Source of the DNA: CBDIDH01 sp965277595
GTDB taxonomy: Bacteria; Planctomycetota; Planctomycetia; Isosphaerales; Isosphaeraceae
Length of the DNA: 64,000 nucleotides
Assembly (NCBI GenBank): GCA_965277595.1
Contig: CBDIDH010000002.1
Coordinates: 248,001 to 312,000, forward strand
Direction of reading: 5' to 3'
The position numbers were made by a program, and so were the translations under genes. The notes under the pieces were generated by a model. That model saw only the letters and a list, made by a program, of their open reading frames with translations. It searched no databases and was not told the origin of the DNA. Of this stretch, positions 26,664 to 35,996 are shown one piece after another; the first letter of the stretch is position 1, and every line of letters begins with the position of its first letter.

Positions 26664-27815
26664 ATGCGAGACAACACGCGAGCGTCGAGTCGTTGGTGGA
26701 GTTCGGGGGCGATCGTCGTCGGAATTTTAAGCGCGGGGGCTCAGGTTGCGTGGGCTGACCCGGATGGTCCCCCCGCTTTGGAAGGACCGGCGACCTCGGC
26801 CGAGTTGATTCCCGAAAACAGTGGCGACAGCGGTGGCGCGACGGTTTTACCGTCGAGGGTCGTGAACGTGGCGCCGACTCATGAGGCGTTTCGCGCCTCG
26901 GGCGTGAACAACAATGTCGAGCGGGTCCGCGCACCCAAGTCGCCACCGCCGCCGATCGTGGAGCGACCGACCGACGACCGGCCGAATGATCAGGCCCAAT
27001 GGGTCGCCGGATACTGGACCTGGGATGCCTCGATCCACGATTTCGCCTGGGTTTCCGGCGCCTGGCGCGTGCCTCCGGCCGATTCGATCTGGGTCAACGG
27101 CCGCTGGCAGCGCGATGCCGAAGGATGGTCACGCGTCCCAGGTTTCTGGAGTCCTCGACGCGCCCCGGCCTTGAATTCTCAGGCGGCGTCGCCCGAGATC
27201 ACCGACTGGCGAACCAAGGGGCCGCCGACGACGCACCCCGCCGATGATCCTGGCCCCGCGCCCGAGCCCGACGCCTTTTTCGTCCCCGGCCATTATGTGC
27301 CCGATGGGGATCGGGTCGTCTGGAAAAATGGATTCTGGGCACGATCTCAGCCCGGTTGGGACTGGCTCCCGGCGCGCTGGATCAGGCGGCCGACGGGTTG
27401 GGATTATCGTCAGGGAAGCTGGGTCCGCGAGACCGATCCGAACGTTCTTCAGGCCACCAGGCACACCGTGGCCCGTCCCGCGGCCGAGACCTCGGCGGTT
27501 CTACCCCCGGCGATCGTGGAATCGGAGCCTGTGAATCCTTCGGCCACGACCCCGTCTCGCGATCCGATCGCCGAGACCGAGGAGGCGAACCAGGCGGCAC
27601 GCGACGCGGCGCAAAACCAGGTCAATCCGCCGGTTGTTTTGATTCCAAGGGCCGGTGTGTATGGTTATCCTGGCGCGAATCCTTATGGTCCCTACCCTTA
27701 TGGCGGCTATCCCGGCCCGACCGGAGCGTATGGGCCGTTGTCGCCTCGCGCGTATGTGCCTTTCGGGCTGATGCCCCCCTTTGCCAGGCGGATTCTCGAT
27801 CGGGTCTTGCCGTGA
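26664..27815 (+). CDS. Exported protein with YXWXPGYW-type repeats (383 aa)
   Basis: A signal peptide (SSGAIVVGILSAGAQVAWA) is followed by a low-complexity region. Aromatic repeats then occur: QWVAGYWTWD, FAWVSGAWRVPP, IWVNGRWQRD, RVPGFWSPRR, FFVPGHYVPDGD, WKNGFWARS and WDYRQGSWVRE. These match the YXWXPGYW-type repeat common in planctomycete and proteobacterial exported proteins. The C-terminus is Pro/Gly/Tyr rich (YGPYPYGGYPGPTG). Probably an envelope or matrix protein; function unknown. Confidence 0.8.
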   Translation: MRDNTRASSRWWSSGAIVVGILSAGAQVAWADPDGPPALEGPATSAELIPENSGDSGGATVLPSRVVNVAPTHEAFRASGVNNNVERVRAPKSPPPPIVERPTDDRPNDQAQWVAGYWTWDASIHDFAWVSGAWRVPPADSIWVNGRWQRDAEGWSRVPGFWSPRRAPALNSQAASPEITDWRTKGPPTTHPADDPGPAPEPDAFFVPGHYVPDGDRVVWKNGFWARSQPGWDWLPARWIRRPTGWDYRQGSWVRETDPNVLQATRHTVARPAAETSAVLPPAIVESEPVNPSATTPSRDPIAETEEANQAARDAAQNQVNPPVVLIPRAGVYGYPGANPYGPYPYGGYPGPTGAYGPLSPRAYVPFGLMPPFARRILDRVLP

Positions 27816-27820
27816 CCGAC

Positions 27821-27878
27821 GGAAGGGCAAAGGGTAGAGGGCAAACTCTGTCCTTTGCCCTTTGTCCTTTGTCCTTCC
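27821..27878. repeat. Heptad-repeat hairpin (AGGGCAA class) between convergent genes
   Basis: GGAAGGGCAAAGGGTAGAGG starts the left arm (27821-27845), which pairs with 27854-27878 (TTTGCCCTTTGTCCTTTG then TCCTTCC). 21 of 25 positions are complementary, and several of the exceptions would be G.U pairs in RNA. The loop is eight bases. It lies six bases past the stop of the YXWXPGYW gene and likely serves as a terminator for the converging genes. Confidence 0.78.
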
Positions 27879-27929
27879 AAAGGTGACCGAAAAGGAGTCG
27901 CGTGGCACGACTCACTACAATCGAGAGTC

Positions 27930-30626
27930 TTATTGTGAAGAATGAACAGGAGGCGTGGCGGCCTTGGCGGGGTCGCGGCGATTGAGGATCGCGGCGCGGG
28001 CCTGTGAGGCGCGGCTGAGATTGGGATCGAGCTTGAGTGCCCGATCAAACGAGGAAAGAGCCTCGACGGTATCGCCAAGATAGGCGTAGACGCGGCCGCG
28101 ATTGTAACGGACGACCGCGTACCGGGGATTGGTGCGGATCGCCTCGTCAAAGTCGGCGATGGCTCGGTGATGGTCGCCCATGGAAAAGAGCAAGAGGCCG
28201 CGATTGTTCAAGGCGGCGGGATCATCGGGGCGGAGGCGGACGGCCTCGTCGTAATCGGTAAGGGCCAGGTCGCGGCGGCCTCGGTGCGCGTGGACATCGG
28301 CGCGGGCCTTGAACGCCTTGGCGAATTTGGGATCGAGGCGGATCGCCTCGTCAAAGTCGGCCAGGGCCTTTTCGGTCGCGTTCGACTCGGAATAAGCACG
28401 GCCGCGATTGTAGCGGACGACCGCGTACGAGGGATCGAGGTGGATCGCCTCGTCAAAGTCAACAATCGCGGCGGCGTGCTCGCCACGCGCGAGCTTGATG
28501 AGGCCGAGGTTGTTCAGGGCGGTCGGCGTCTCGGGCTTGAGCCGAAGGGCGGTCATGATGTCCTGCTGCGCGGCGTCGAGATCCCCCTTGCCATAGGCGG
28601 CCAGACCCCGGCCATGAAAGGCGAGAGGGTCGGTGGGATCGATCGTGATCGACTCGCTATACGCGGCAAGGGCCGCGGCGAAATCGTCGTGGCGAAGCAG
28701 GGCATCGCCGCGACGTCGGGAGGCGAGCGCTGGGCTGGGGCGGACACTGACGCGAACTGTCGTCTCGGCACGGGCGGAACCGGCCGTCGCGATCAGTCGG
28801 GCCAGGGTTTCGCCTTCGGGGCAGTTCGCCGTGGCGCGGATCTGGACGACCCGCGACTTCTCGGTCACGGGATTGGACGTCTCTGTGCTATCTTCACCCG
28901 ACGCGAGGGCTCGCGGAAGCGCCGAGACGCCGTCGGGCAGGCCCTTGAGGCGGAGTTCGACCAGACCGTAAACGCCGTCGCAGGTGAAGGTTACAGGAAG
29001 CGAGGCGGTGCGGCCGGCCTCGACCGTCAGGGTTTCCGGCGCGGTGAGGCGAATCACCGGGGCCTTGATATTCAGAGCCGGGGCCGGATCGGCAACCGGC
29101 AGCGCCGCGACGACGTCGGGGGCGGTTCTGTGCAGCCAAGAGAGGATCGAGACGCCACCGGCCGAAACTCCAACCAGGGCCGGCGAGGCGGGATTGGAGT
29201 CGGCTGTAGGCGTCGGGGTCGACTCGACGGGCGGGGCCGGGGTCGCGGTCGGTGGATCAAGAGGCGGGAGCGAGGTCGTCGGCGCGGGTTCATCGCGCGG
29301 GGCCGTCGGCGAGACGATCTCGGGCGCGGCGACAGAAACGGGGGCGGGGGGAGTTGGCCTGGGAGACTCAACGATAGGAGGCGTTGGAGACGTTGGAACG
29401 GTCGCCGGGGTGGGAATTTCGCCGCGAGGGTCGGTTGACGCGTCCTGAAGGCGGAAACGCGGCGCGGAGGTCTGGGCGAAGACCAGGTTTTTCTTGCCGG
29501 GAGCGGCGGCGATGCGACGGCCGCGGCGGTTGGCATCGAGTCGGCCGGGCGAGGCGAGCAGAAGGGTCGCCGTCAGGGTGGCCGCGGTCATCACCACGGC
29601 GACGCTGATCGTCAACGCCCGGCTTCGATTCCGGGGTGGAGGGATGACCGACCAGTCGACCGGGTCGTCCTCCTCATTTTCCTTCTCGACGACCGCTTCC
29701 TCAACGAAATCATCGTTCAGGACGTCGTCAACGTTCTGGAAATCATCAAGCTTCGAGCGCGAGAGCGAGGCGGCGAGGATGTCGGCGCGAAGGGCCTGGA
29801 GGAAGGCGGAACAGGTCGGCCAGCGATGGTCGGGGTCGGGATCAAGCGCCCGAACGATCGCGGAACGCTCAACCTCGGGAAGGCTGTCGAGATTGGCCCG
29901 GCGCGGCGTCAGGTCGTTTGCCAAGGCAACGACCGAAACGGGAAGGCGGCCAAGGCGAAGGTGGCAATACGTCAGGGCCAGGCTGTACTGGTCGGACTGC
30001 CGCGAGGTCTGGCTCTGGAATCGTTCGGGGGCGGCGTAGTCGAGGTTCCAGGAAGGCCGGGCCGAGGCAAGGCCGACAACCTGGGCGGGGTCGATGTCCG
30101 CGACCTTGATGCCCCCGCCGACAAAGAAAATCGTCCGCGGACTGATCTCGCCGTGAGGCTGGCCCAGGGAAGAACCAGGGCGATCGGAGGACGAGAGGCT
30201 GTTGAGATAGTCGATCCCGCGCGCCGCGTCGACGAGGTGTTCCAACAATTCGTCGCGGGGCAGGCCGGTCTCGCCCGCCTCGCGAGCCTGGAGGAAGCGG
30301 TCCCAGAGCGAATGATCGGGAAGCTCGGTGGCGAGGATCAGGGTCTGATCGGTCCGCCAGGAGCCGAAGGCGGAGAGCAGGTTGGGATGTCGGGCGCGTC
30401 GAAGGAGGTCGAGGCCGAGAAGGTCGTCGGCGGTGACGTCGGGTCGAAGGCGGATCACGCGGAGAGCGGCGAGGAAGCCGCCGGGGCCTTCGGCCTTCCA
30501 GACGTCAACGCCGCCGCGGCCGTCGCCGGAGAGACGCTCAAGAAGGCGATAGCCGGGGACGTCGGGACGATCGGTTTGACCGGGCGTCCGGTCGCGCGTC
30601 CCTTTGTAGGCCGTCCCCAGCTTCAT
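27930..30626 (-). CDS. Ser/Thr pseudokinase with C-terminal TPR array (898 aa)
   Basis: The start at 30626 has GGGAGAAG upstream; a longer frame to 30752 lacks one. Residues 24-260 form a protein-kinase-like domain. The glycine loop (LSGDGRGGVDVWKA) and APE motif (YAAPERF, about 198-203) are present. The VAIK lysine is Arg56 (AALRVIRL), HRD reads HGE (158-160) with the following KxxN replaced by SPRT, and DFG reads DID (177-179). It therefore lacks all three catalytic signatures. A membrane helix (ISVAVVMTAATLTATLLLA) is near residue 350, a long Pro/Thr-rich linker follows, and about seven TPRs fill the C-terminus from about 660. It is likely a membrane-anchored scaffold. Confidence 0.85.
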   Translation of the reverse strand: MKLGTAYKGTRDRTPGQTDRPDVPGYRLLERLSGDGRGGVDVWKAEGPGGFLAALRVIRLRPDVTADDLLGLDLLRRARHPNLLSAFGSWRTDQTLILATELPDHSLWDRFLQAREAGETGLPRDELLEHLVDAARGIDYLNSLSSSDRPGSSLGQPHGEISPRTIFFVGGGIKVADIDPAQVVGLASARPSWNLDYAAPERFQSQTSRQSDQYSLALTYCHLRLGRLPVSVVALANDLTPRRANLDSLPEVERSAIVRALDPDPDHRWPTCSAFLQALRADILAASLSRSKLDDFQNVDDVLNDDFVEEAVVEKENEEDDPVDWSVIPPPRNRSRALTISVAVVMTAATLTATLLLASPGRLDANRRGRRIAAAPGKKNLVFAQTSAPRFRLQDASTDPRGEIPTPATVPTSPTPPIVESPRPTPPAPVSVAAPEIVSPTAPRDEPAPTTSLPPLDPPTATPAPPVESTPTPTADSNPASPALVGVSAGGVSILSWLHRTAPDVVAALPVADPAPALNIKAPVIRLTAPETLTVEAGRTASLPVTFTCDGVYGLVELRLKGLPDGVSALPRALASGEDSTETSNPVTEKSRVVQIRATANCPEGETLARLIATAGSARAETTVRVSVRPSPALASRRRGDALLRHDDFAAALAAYSESITIDPTDPLAFHGRGLAAYGKGDLDAAQQDIMTALRLKPETPTALNNLGLIKLARGEHAAAIVDFDEAIHLDPSYAVVRYNRGRAYSESNATEKALADFDEAIRLDPKFAKAFKARADVHAHRGRRDLALTDYDEAVRLRPDDPAALNNRGLLLFSMGDHHRAIADFDEAIRTNPRYAVVRYNRGRVYAYLGDTVEALSSFDRALKLDPNLSRASQARAAILNRRDPAKAATPPVHSSQ

Positions 30627-31303
30627 GGATCTTCTCCCGGTCGTCGCTTCAGATCGAGCGCGAAGCCGTCCGTCGTCTTCCCGTTTTTCCTGGGCACGCC
30701 TGGATTGGGAATCCCGACGTTCTTTTTGAATTCTTCGCGCCGGGGCCGTCACGATCGCGGCTCCGGCCGGGCCGGCGGGCAGGGTTTGTTGTTGTCAAAA
30801 ATCAGCACGTCGCATGACACTGAAGATTCTATCGTGTCAACGGTTCCATGGGTGAAAAAATCGTGTAAATGGTGTGACATCACGTTTTTCACTCGCAAGA
30901 GGTTTGCGGGACGGGACAAGGCCCGGGTCATGAAGGACAGTCTGGCGGGTAGGCTCCCCGACGAGGCGGGATGGTCAAAGGGACGGCGGGAGGTTTTACG
31001 ACAGGATCGGCAAAAGGGTTGTCTCGACGCCCGAAAGTTCGAGGGAAGGAACCGATTCTCAAAATCAATGGCGCAATCTCAAATCTCGAATCGCCGACGA
31101 CATTCCTCGTCAGCTCCGAGTAGCACCACACGCATGATACGTCGCAAACTCCGCGCCATCGAAAGTTAATCAGCGATCCGGTCGGAGTTGTTGCGGAAAG
31201 GCGACAGAAAATTTCCGAGAGTGGGTTCTTTCCCTGGAAAAAATCTGGTCAATCCAGGCGTCTTCCTTCAGTTCTCGATCGCGAAGCCCTGGAGAATAAT
31301 GCT
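30627..31303. other. 677-bp intergenic region, no supported gene
   Basis: It lies between two minus-strand genes and should contain the promoter of the pseudokinase gene. The sequence is more AT-rich than its flanks near 30790-30890. There are two direct copies of ATCGTGT-type units, ATCGTGTCAA at 30831 and ATCGTGTAAA at 30860, 29 bases apart. The short frames here show no coding support. Confidence 0.5.
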
Positions 31304-33877
31304 TCAAGGGGTAATCTGGACCTCGTACCAGAGCGTCTGGTGTTCAGGACCGAGTTGGAGGCGGGACGTGGAAGGACCTGCGGGCTGAATGGTGATCGGC
31401 GCGAGGCGGTGGCCAAGGGGGTCGAGAGACCAGGCGCGGAGGCGGTTGGAAGCAACGGGAAGGGTGATCGTCGCGGCGATTCCCTCGACGATCGAAGGGG
31501 CGCGACCCCAGGAGGGTTTCACGCTGTCGTGATCGGCGGAGGTCCAGGGCATCGCCGTGTTCTCGGCGTCGCCGGTCGCGGTGATGAGGACGCGGCCGGG
31601 GCTGTGGAAGTTGGCGCCATCGAGCGCCGTGAGGGTGATCACGGCGCGATCCTCGCGGTTTTTGCCGGGAAGAATCGAGACCTCGCCGAGCGCGGTCGAA
31701 CCTTGGGGCGCCTGGCCGATCAGGGCCTTGGAACGCGGGGTATCGATGGCGAGATAACCGACGTTTTCGGGCGACGACTGCCAACGCCAGGCGGTTTGAA
31801 GGCGGCTCAGGCGTTCGATCGCCTCGGCCGAGGTGACGGGGCCGGGGGTGTCGAGCTTCACGGCCACGGGAACGCGAAGCGCCGAGGCTCGCGGCAGGCC
31901 GAAGGAATCGGCGCGCGTGGACGGTCCGCTTTTGCGAACGACCTCGACGATCTCCTCGGTTTTTGGTTGCGCAAGGGCCGAGGCGCCGGCGGGTTTCAGA
32001 TCGCCGCGAAGAAACAAAGCGGCGGCGGCGGGGAGCGTGGCCATCTTGGTCGGGTGCTGGTCGATGTCAAAGAAACTGGGGATCTTGCCGGGTCCCCAGT
32101 CGTTGCCGCGATGCGAATAAGCGAACAGAAAAATTCCGTCCCAATCCTGGAGGGCGGCGAAGGAGGCGATGACCGGCACGGTCTCGGACGCGTAGGAATT
32201 CGGCGCTGAGTGGTTATACTCGGTGCAGATGAACGGTTTTCCGGCGACCCGGCTGAGCGCCAGACCGGGGAGGGTGCCGCCATCGCTTCGGCCGGTCATC
32301 GGCAGGTTGCCGACGGTCCAGTTGTTCATGTCCCACGACCGGCCGGGGAAGTGGGGATGTTGCCAGTACGAATGCGAGTCGATCACGTCGAGCTTCGCCT
32401 GGATCGGCGCGGGGCTCCAGCCCATCTGCGTGCCGACGAGCGGGGCCTTGACCTTGAGGTCGTCCTTGAGATAGCGGGCCATGCCGGTCCAGTACTGATC
32501 CTCAAGGTCCCAGAGGAAGCGGACCCAGTCGCGCTGGGCGCCGGGAGAGCGTCGCGAGTAATCCCCCTTGGGAACGACCGCGATCTTGCCGAGGGTCTCG
32601 CCCTGTTCCAGGCCCAGGATGCCGCCGGGTTTGAGGGAAAAGCCGGTGAACTCGACAAGGCCGGGCATCGTCGCCAGGTTTGAGAGGCCGACGCGGGCGT
32701 TTTTATCCGTCTCGGAAGGGCGAAACGCGAATTTGTAGGTTGTCCAGGGGGTGCCGACGTTGAAGTCGGACGTCCAGAGTGATTTCCAAGGCGCGTGGGC
32801 CTGCATCGCGCTGACGCTCAGGCGGCGGGGGGTGTCGCTTCGAGCGCGAAAGGTGAAGGTGTAAGGACGGTCGGCGTCGAGCGTCAGGCCCGATTGATTG
32901 AACTGGACGTGCCAGCCCTCGCGGCCGACCTTGTTGACCTGGATTTGCAGTGTGGATTTCTCAACCTTGGCCTCGGCCTCGGCCCCTTGATGGCGTTCGA
33001 CGTACCAACCCTCCAGACCCGCCGCGAGGTCGCTATTTTTGAGCATCTCGCGGCCGAGCGGTTCCGAGGTCGCTCCCCAGGCGGTCCGAAGCGCCTTATC
33101 GTCGGCATATCGGGCCTTGAGCCAGTCGTTCCAGAGCCGTGAAAGTTCACTGGCGAAGGGGTCGGGAAGGGTGTCAAGCTCGCCATTCCACCACTCATGA
33201 AGCAGCGCGTTTTCGTTGTTGATCTCGACGAGGGCGACAGCGGGTTCGTCGGCGTATCGACTTTTTGTGTACGGATTCACGTGCGTCAAGAGGTCGCGGG
33301 CATAGTCGCGCTGAAGGGAGATCGACCGGGGGTCGAAATTGTCAACGCCCTTGTGAAAACTGGGCATGCCTTCGCGGGTCGGCAGGCCGGGATAGGTCCG
33401 GCTGACGTGGAGGTTCAAATCGGCGTAGATGCCCTGATTTTTGAGCCGGGCGATGAGGTAGTCGAGCCGGTCAAGCTGGCCGGGGTCGAGAGTTTTCGCG
33501 TCCTTTTGCAAGAGCCCGCCGGGAGCGGCTTGCATGTCCATGTGGTGGAACCGGACGGCGTTGATCCCGAACTTGGCGAGGCGGCCGGCGACTTTCTCGG
33601 CGTCGGCATGGGTCGGGAAATTGGCGCCGAAGCAGAGGTTGACGCCGAGGAGGCGGAGCCGTTTCGAGCCTGCGAAAAGATGACCCTCGCGAACGACCAC
33701 GGGGCCGAGCGCGCCGGCCGGGCGATCGAGAAGGTTGCTCACGTTCGTCGGCCCGGCGGAGGCGTCATCCCAGGGGAAGACGAACGGGAACATCGGCGGT
33801 TCGCCCGCGCCTGCGGATGCTGTTCCTATTACGGCGAGAAGGACGGCCAGACGGCCGAGAACGCGGCGGCGGAGCAT
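31304..33877 (-). CDS. Secreted GH-A clan glycoside hydrolase with inserted carbohydrate-binding-like domain (857 aa)
   Basis: The start at 33877 gives a signal peptide (GRLAVLLAVIGTASAGAG). A TIM-barrel hydrolase begins near residue 60: VNLCFGANFP, INAVRFHHMD and GIYADLNLHVSR. EINNENAL places the acid/base glutamate at E222, and FICTEYNH places the nucleophile at E553, as in GH5/GH-A clan enzymes. Between them, about 275-420, lies a beta-sandwich-like region (YTFTFRARSDTPRRLSV, WTTYKFAFRPSE) resembling CBM4/9-type carbohydrate-binding domains, so the barrel appears interrupted. The C-terminal 200 residues form another beta domain. It should hydrolyse a beta-linked polysaccharide outside the cytoplasm; the substrate is not readable from sequence. 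Confidence 0.83.
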   Translation of the reverse strand: MLRRRVLGRLAVLLAVIGTASAGAGEPPMFPFVFPWDDASAGPTNVSNLLDRPAGALGPVVVREGHLFAGSKRLRLLGVNLCFGANFPTHADAEKVAGRLAKFGINAVRFHHMDMQAAPGGLLQKDAKTLDPGQLDRLDYLIARLKNQGIYADLNLHVSRTYPGLPTREGMPSFHKGVDNFDPRSISLQRDYARDLLTHVNPYTKSRYADEPAVALVEINNENALLHEWWNGELDTLPDPFASELSRLWNDWLKARYADDKALRTAWGATSEPLGREMLKNSDLAAGLEGWYVERHQGAEAEAKVEKSTLQIQVNKVGREGWHVQFNQSGLTLDADRPYTFTFRARSDTPRRLSVSAMQAHAPWKSLWTSDFNVGTPWTTYKFAFRPSETDKNARVGLSNLATMPGLVEFTGFSLKPGGILGLEQGETLGKIAVVPKGDYSRRSPGAQRDWVRFLWDLEDQYWTGMARYLKDDLKVKAPLVGTQMGWSPAPIQAKLDVIDSHSYWQHPHFPGRSWDMNNWTVGNLPMTGRSDGGTLPGLALSRVAGKPFICTEYNHSAPNSYASETVPVIASFAALQDWDGIFLFAYSHRGNDWGPGKIPSFFDIDQHPTKMATLPAAAALFLRGDLKPAGASALAQPKTEEIVEVVRKSGPSTRADSFGLPRASALRVPVAVKLDTPGPVTSAEAIERLSRLQTAWRWQSSPENVGYLAIDTPRSKALIGQAPQGSTALGEVSILPGKNREDRAVITLTALDGANFHSPGRVLITATGDAENTAMPWTSADHDSVKPSWGRAPSIVEGIAATITLPVASNRLRAWSLDPLGHRLAPITIQPAGPSTSRLQLGPEHQTLWYEVQITP

Positions 33878-33979
33878 GGCGGGTTGACCCCGGTTCGGCG
33901 GAGAGAGTTTGTCTCGGCGCACTGGTTCAGATCGATGGTTGCGCGGACACCGTCGCGACGGATTTCGGATCAATGCTGA

Positions 33980-34015
33980 GCAGGGCAAAGGACAGAGGAC
34001 AGAGGGCAGAAAGCA
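33980..34015. repeat. Heptad repeat (AGGGCAA/GGACAGA class), single arm
   Basis: GCAGGGCAAAGGACAGAGG, then ACAGAGGGCAGAAAGCAG, shows 7-base periodicity of GGGCAAA/GGACAGA units. It is in the 161-base space upstream of the hydrolase gene and downstream of the TPR membrane gene, with no obvious second arm. Confidence 0.65.
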
Positions 34016-34038
34016 GATTGATCCGCTAAGCAAGTACG

Positions 34039-35643
34039 CTAATGATGCTCAATCGGTGGCGAGGTCGCAAGGGTTCCGACAGTTTCACGAGCGAGGCGTT
34101 CGTGAAGCGTGCCGTAATGGGTCGAGGCGGCGCGGCGGTAAAAGTCCTCGGCGCCGGTGGGATCGTCGAGGTTCTTGCGGGCCTCGGCCAGGTAATAGTA
34201 AGCCGAGGGGAGATAGACGGGGGGCGGGTTCTGCTCAAGATAGCCACGCCAGAACGATTCCGAGAGGGCCGGATCGCCGAGGGCGTGGGCGGTCTTACCG
34301 AGGTTCCAGAGAATGGAGCGCTGAGATTCGTTGGCGTCGGGGATGGCCTGGCGTTTCTTCTCGGCGGCGGAGATCCGAGCGAGCGCGGCGTCGCGATTGC
34401 CGGCTTTCGCGGAGACAAAGGCGGCGGCGGCATCGACGCCGGGGCTGAGCTTGGCGTCGTTGGCGAACTCGGCGTCGGCCTCGCGAATGAAAACGAGGGC
34501 GCGGTCAAACTGACCGATATCGGCGAGTTGGACAGCCAGACCCCGCGCCGTGATCGCATGACGGCGACGCTCGGCCGAGGGGATCGGCAAGGGGGGGACC
34601 GCGAGGGCTCGTTCCAAGTGGGCGATCGACTCGTCGCGTTGGCCGCGAAATTTGGCGATCTCGGCAAGGACGAACAAGGGAATGGCACCGGTGCCGGGAC
34701 TGACGGCCTCGGCCTCGTGTGCTAGGCGCTCGGCGGCGTCGAGGTCGCCTCGGCGGAAGACGTATGAGGCGGCCGTCCCGAGTGTCTCGGAACGCTTGGC
34801 CGGGTCGGGTTCGAGCGCGGCCGACTCGCGGGTCAGACGCTCGGCGTCGTCGGCCCGGCCGAGATTGCTGTACGCGAGAGCCCCCATTTTCCGGGCCGCC
34901 TGGAGGTAGACTGGCTTCGTTTTCAGGGCGAGGACGGCCTCGGACCAGCGAACGGTGTCGGCCGGTCGGCCGGCGTTGAACGAGGTGAGGACCAGGCGCG
35001 TCATGAACTCGGCCCGGACGTCGGTCAAGTTCGCGGGAACGAGCGACAGGCCCTTTTCATAAGCTGAATACGCCTCGGCGTGGCGGTTCTCTTTCTCGAA
35101 AAGCCCGGCCTGGGCCTGGCGGCCGAGGAAGTCTTCCTTCGAACCCTTGAGGCAGTCGTCGGCAAGAATTCGCTCGGCGTCGGCCTCGGCGCGTCGGCCG
35201 AGGGCTTCGAGACAGTCGGCGAGGCGAAGGTGGACGATCGACGCGAAGGCCGGTTTAATCGACTTTCTATTGGCCAGGATGAGCCGACCGACGGCCTCGG
35301 CCTCGGCGTACTGCCGATCTTGCTGATAGCGCACCATGAGCATGTATCGAGGCACCGCCTTGCTGGCTTCGCTGCTCAGGCTGGGCACGGCGACAATGCG
35401 TTCCAGCCAGACCCGTTCGCGATCGGGGTTTCCCGCTGTTCGCAAAGGGACAATTTTGGTCGAGACGACCGTAAACAGAAGATATTCCAGAACTCCGACT
35501 ACCCCCCCGAGCATGACCATGAGCATGAAGACCTGGAAGAACTGTAGGCCCATGCGGTTCAGTGCAAGGCCAACCGCGATCCAGAGCACCAGTCGCATCA
35601 GGCCGCCGATCGTGATCGGCGAGGGACGTGGGGGGGGACTCAT
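34039..35643 (-). CDS. TPR-containing membrane protein (534 aa)
   Basis: Two hydrophobic segments lie near the N-terminus: LMRLVLWIAVGLALNRMG and FQVFMLMVMLGGVVGVLEYL. The rest, from about residue 85, is a run of TPR-like helix pairs, for example AVPRYMLMVRYQQDRQYAEA, AFASIVHLRLADCLEALGR, PLFVLAEIAKFRGQRDESIA and LGDPALSESFWRGYLEQN. It is probably a membrane-anchored scaffold. It lies upstream of, and on the same strand as, the glycoside hydrolase gene, with a 161-base gap. Function unknown. Confidence 0.78.
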   Translation of the reverse strand: MSPPPRPSPITIGGLMRLVLWIAVGLALNRMGLQFFQVFMLMVMLGGVVGVLEYLLFTVVSTKIVPLRTAGNPDRERVWLERIVAVPSLSSEASKAVPRYMLMVRYQQDRQYAEAEAVGRLILANRKSIKPAFASIVHLRLADCLEALGRRAEADAERILADDCLKGSKEDFLGRQAQAGLFEKENRHAEAYSAYEKGLSLVPANLTDVRAEFMTRLVLTSFNAGRPADTVRWSEAVLALKTKPVYLQAARKMGALAYSNLGRADDAERLTRESAALEPDPAKRSETLGTAASYVFRRGDLDAAERLAHEAEAVSPGTGAIPLFVLAEIAKFRGQRDESIAHLERALAVPPLPIPSAERRRHAITARGLAVQLADIGQFDRALVFIREADAEFANDAKLSPGVDAAAAFVSAKAGNRDAALARISAAEKKRQAIPDANESQRSILWNLGKTAHALGDPALSESFWRGYLEQNPPPVYLPSAYYYLAEARKNLDDPTGAEDFYRRAASTHYGTLHERLARETVGTLATSPPIEHH

Positions 35644-35754
35644 CAGGGTTCATCTCACCGGGAAAGGGGCGGCGGAGAAGACGACTCGGAGAGAGAGTAT
35701 AACGAGAGAAACGAGTCGCTGGGAGGGCTTCAAGCCAAGGATCGTTTCCATGTA

Positions 35755-35855
35755 GACCGATGACCGAGCACCGAGGACCGAAAAAAGAGGTCGTCAGGGC
35801 TCTTGCCCATGCTTTCGGTTCCCATTTTTTCATCGGTCATCGGTCATCGGTCATG
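35755..35855. repeat. Heptad-repeat element with conserved core (GACCGAT class)
   Basis: The left arm GACCGATGACCGAGCACCG begins at 35755, the core (35781-35830) contains GGGCTCTTGCCCAT, and the right arm CATCGGTCATCGGTCATCGG begins at 35831. The arms are roughly complementary. The core matches the elements at 47867-47918 and 58923-58970. It lies in the divergent region before clpX. Confidence 0.78.
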
Positions 35856-35996
35856 CGTGGTGGCATGTTTGCGATGAGCCGGAATCGACCGCTGGGCAAA
35901 TGGGCAGGAGGATTGTGGACCGGGGCCGTCTTTTCTAAGCTGGAGAGCATTGGCAGACCGGCGACGGTTCCCTTTCTGGGACGGGAGATTGAGACT

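Noticed and set aside
29826..31169. A plus-strand open frame across the pseudokinase gene and the gap
   Set aside because: Most of it is antisense to the kinase-like domain. The part in the gap has no motif.
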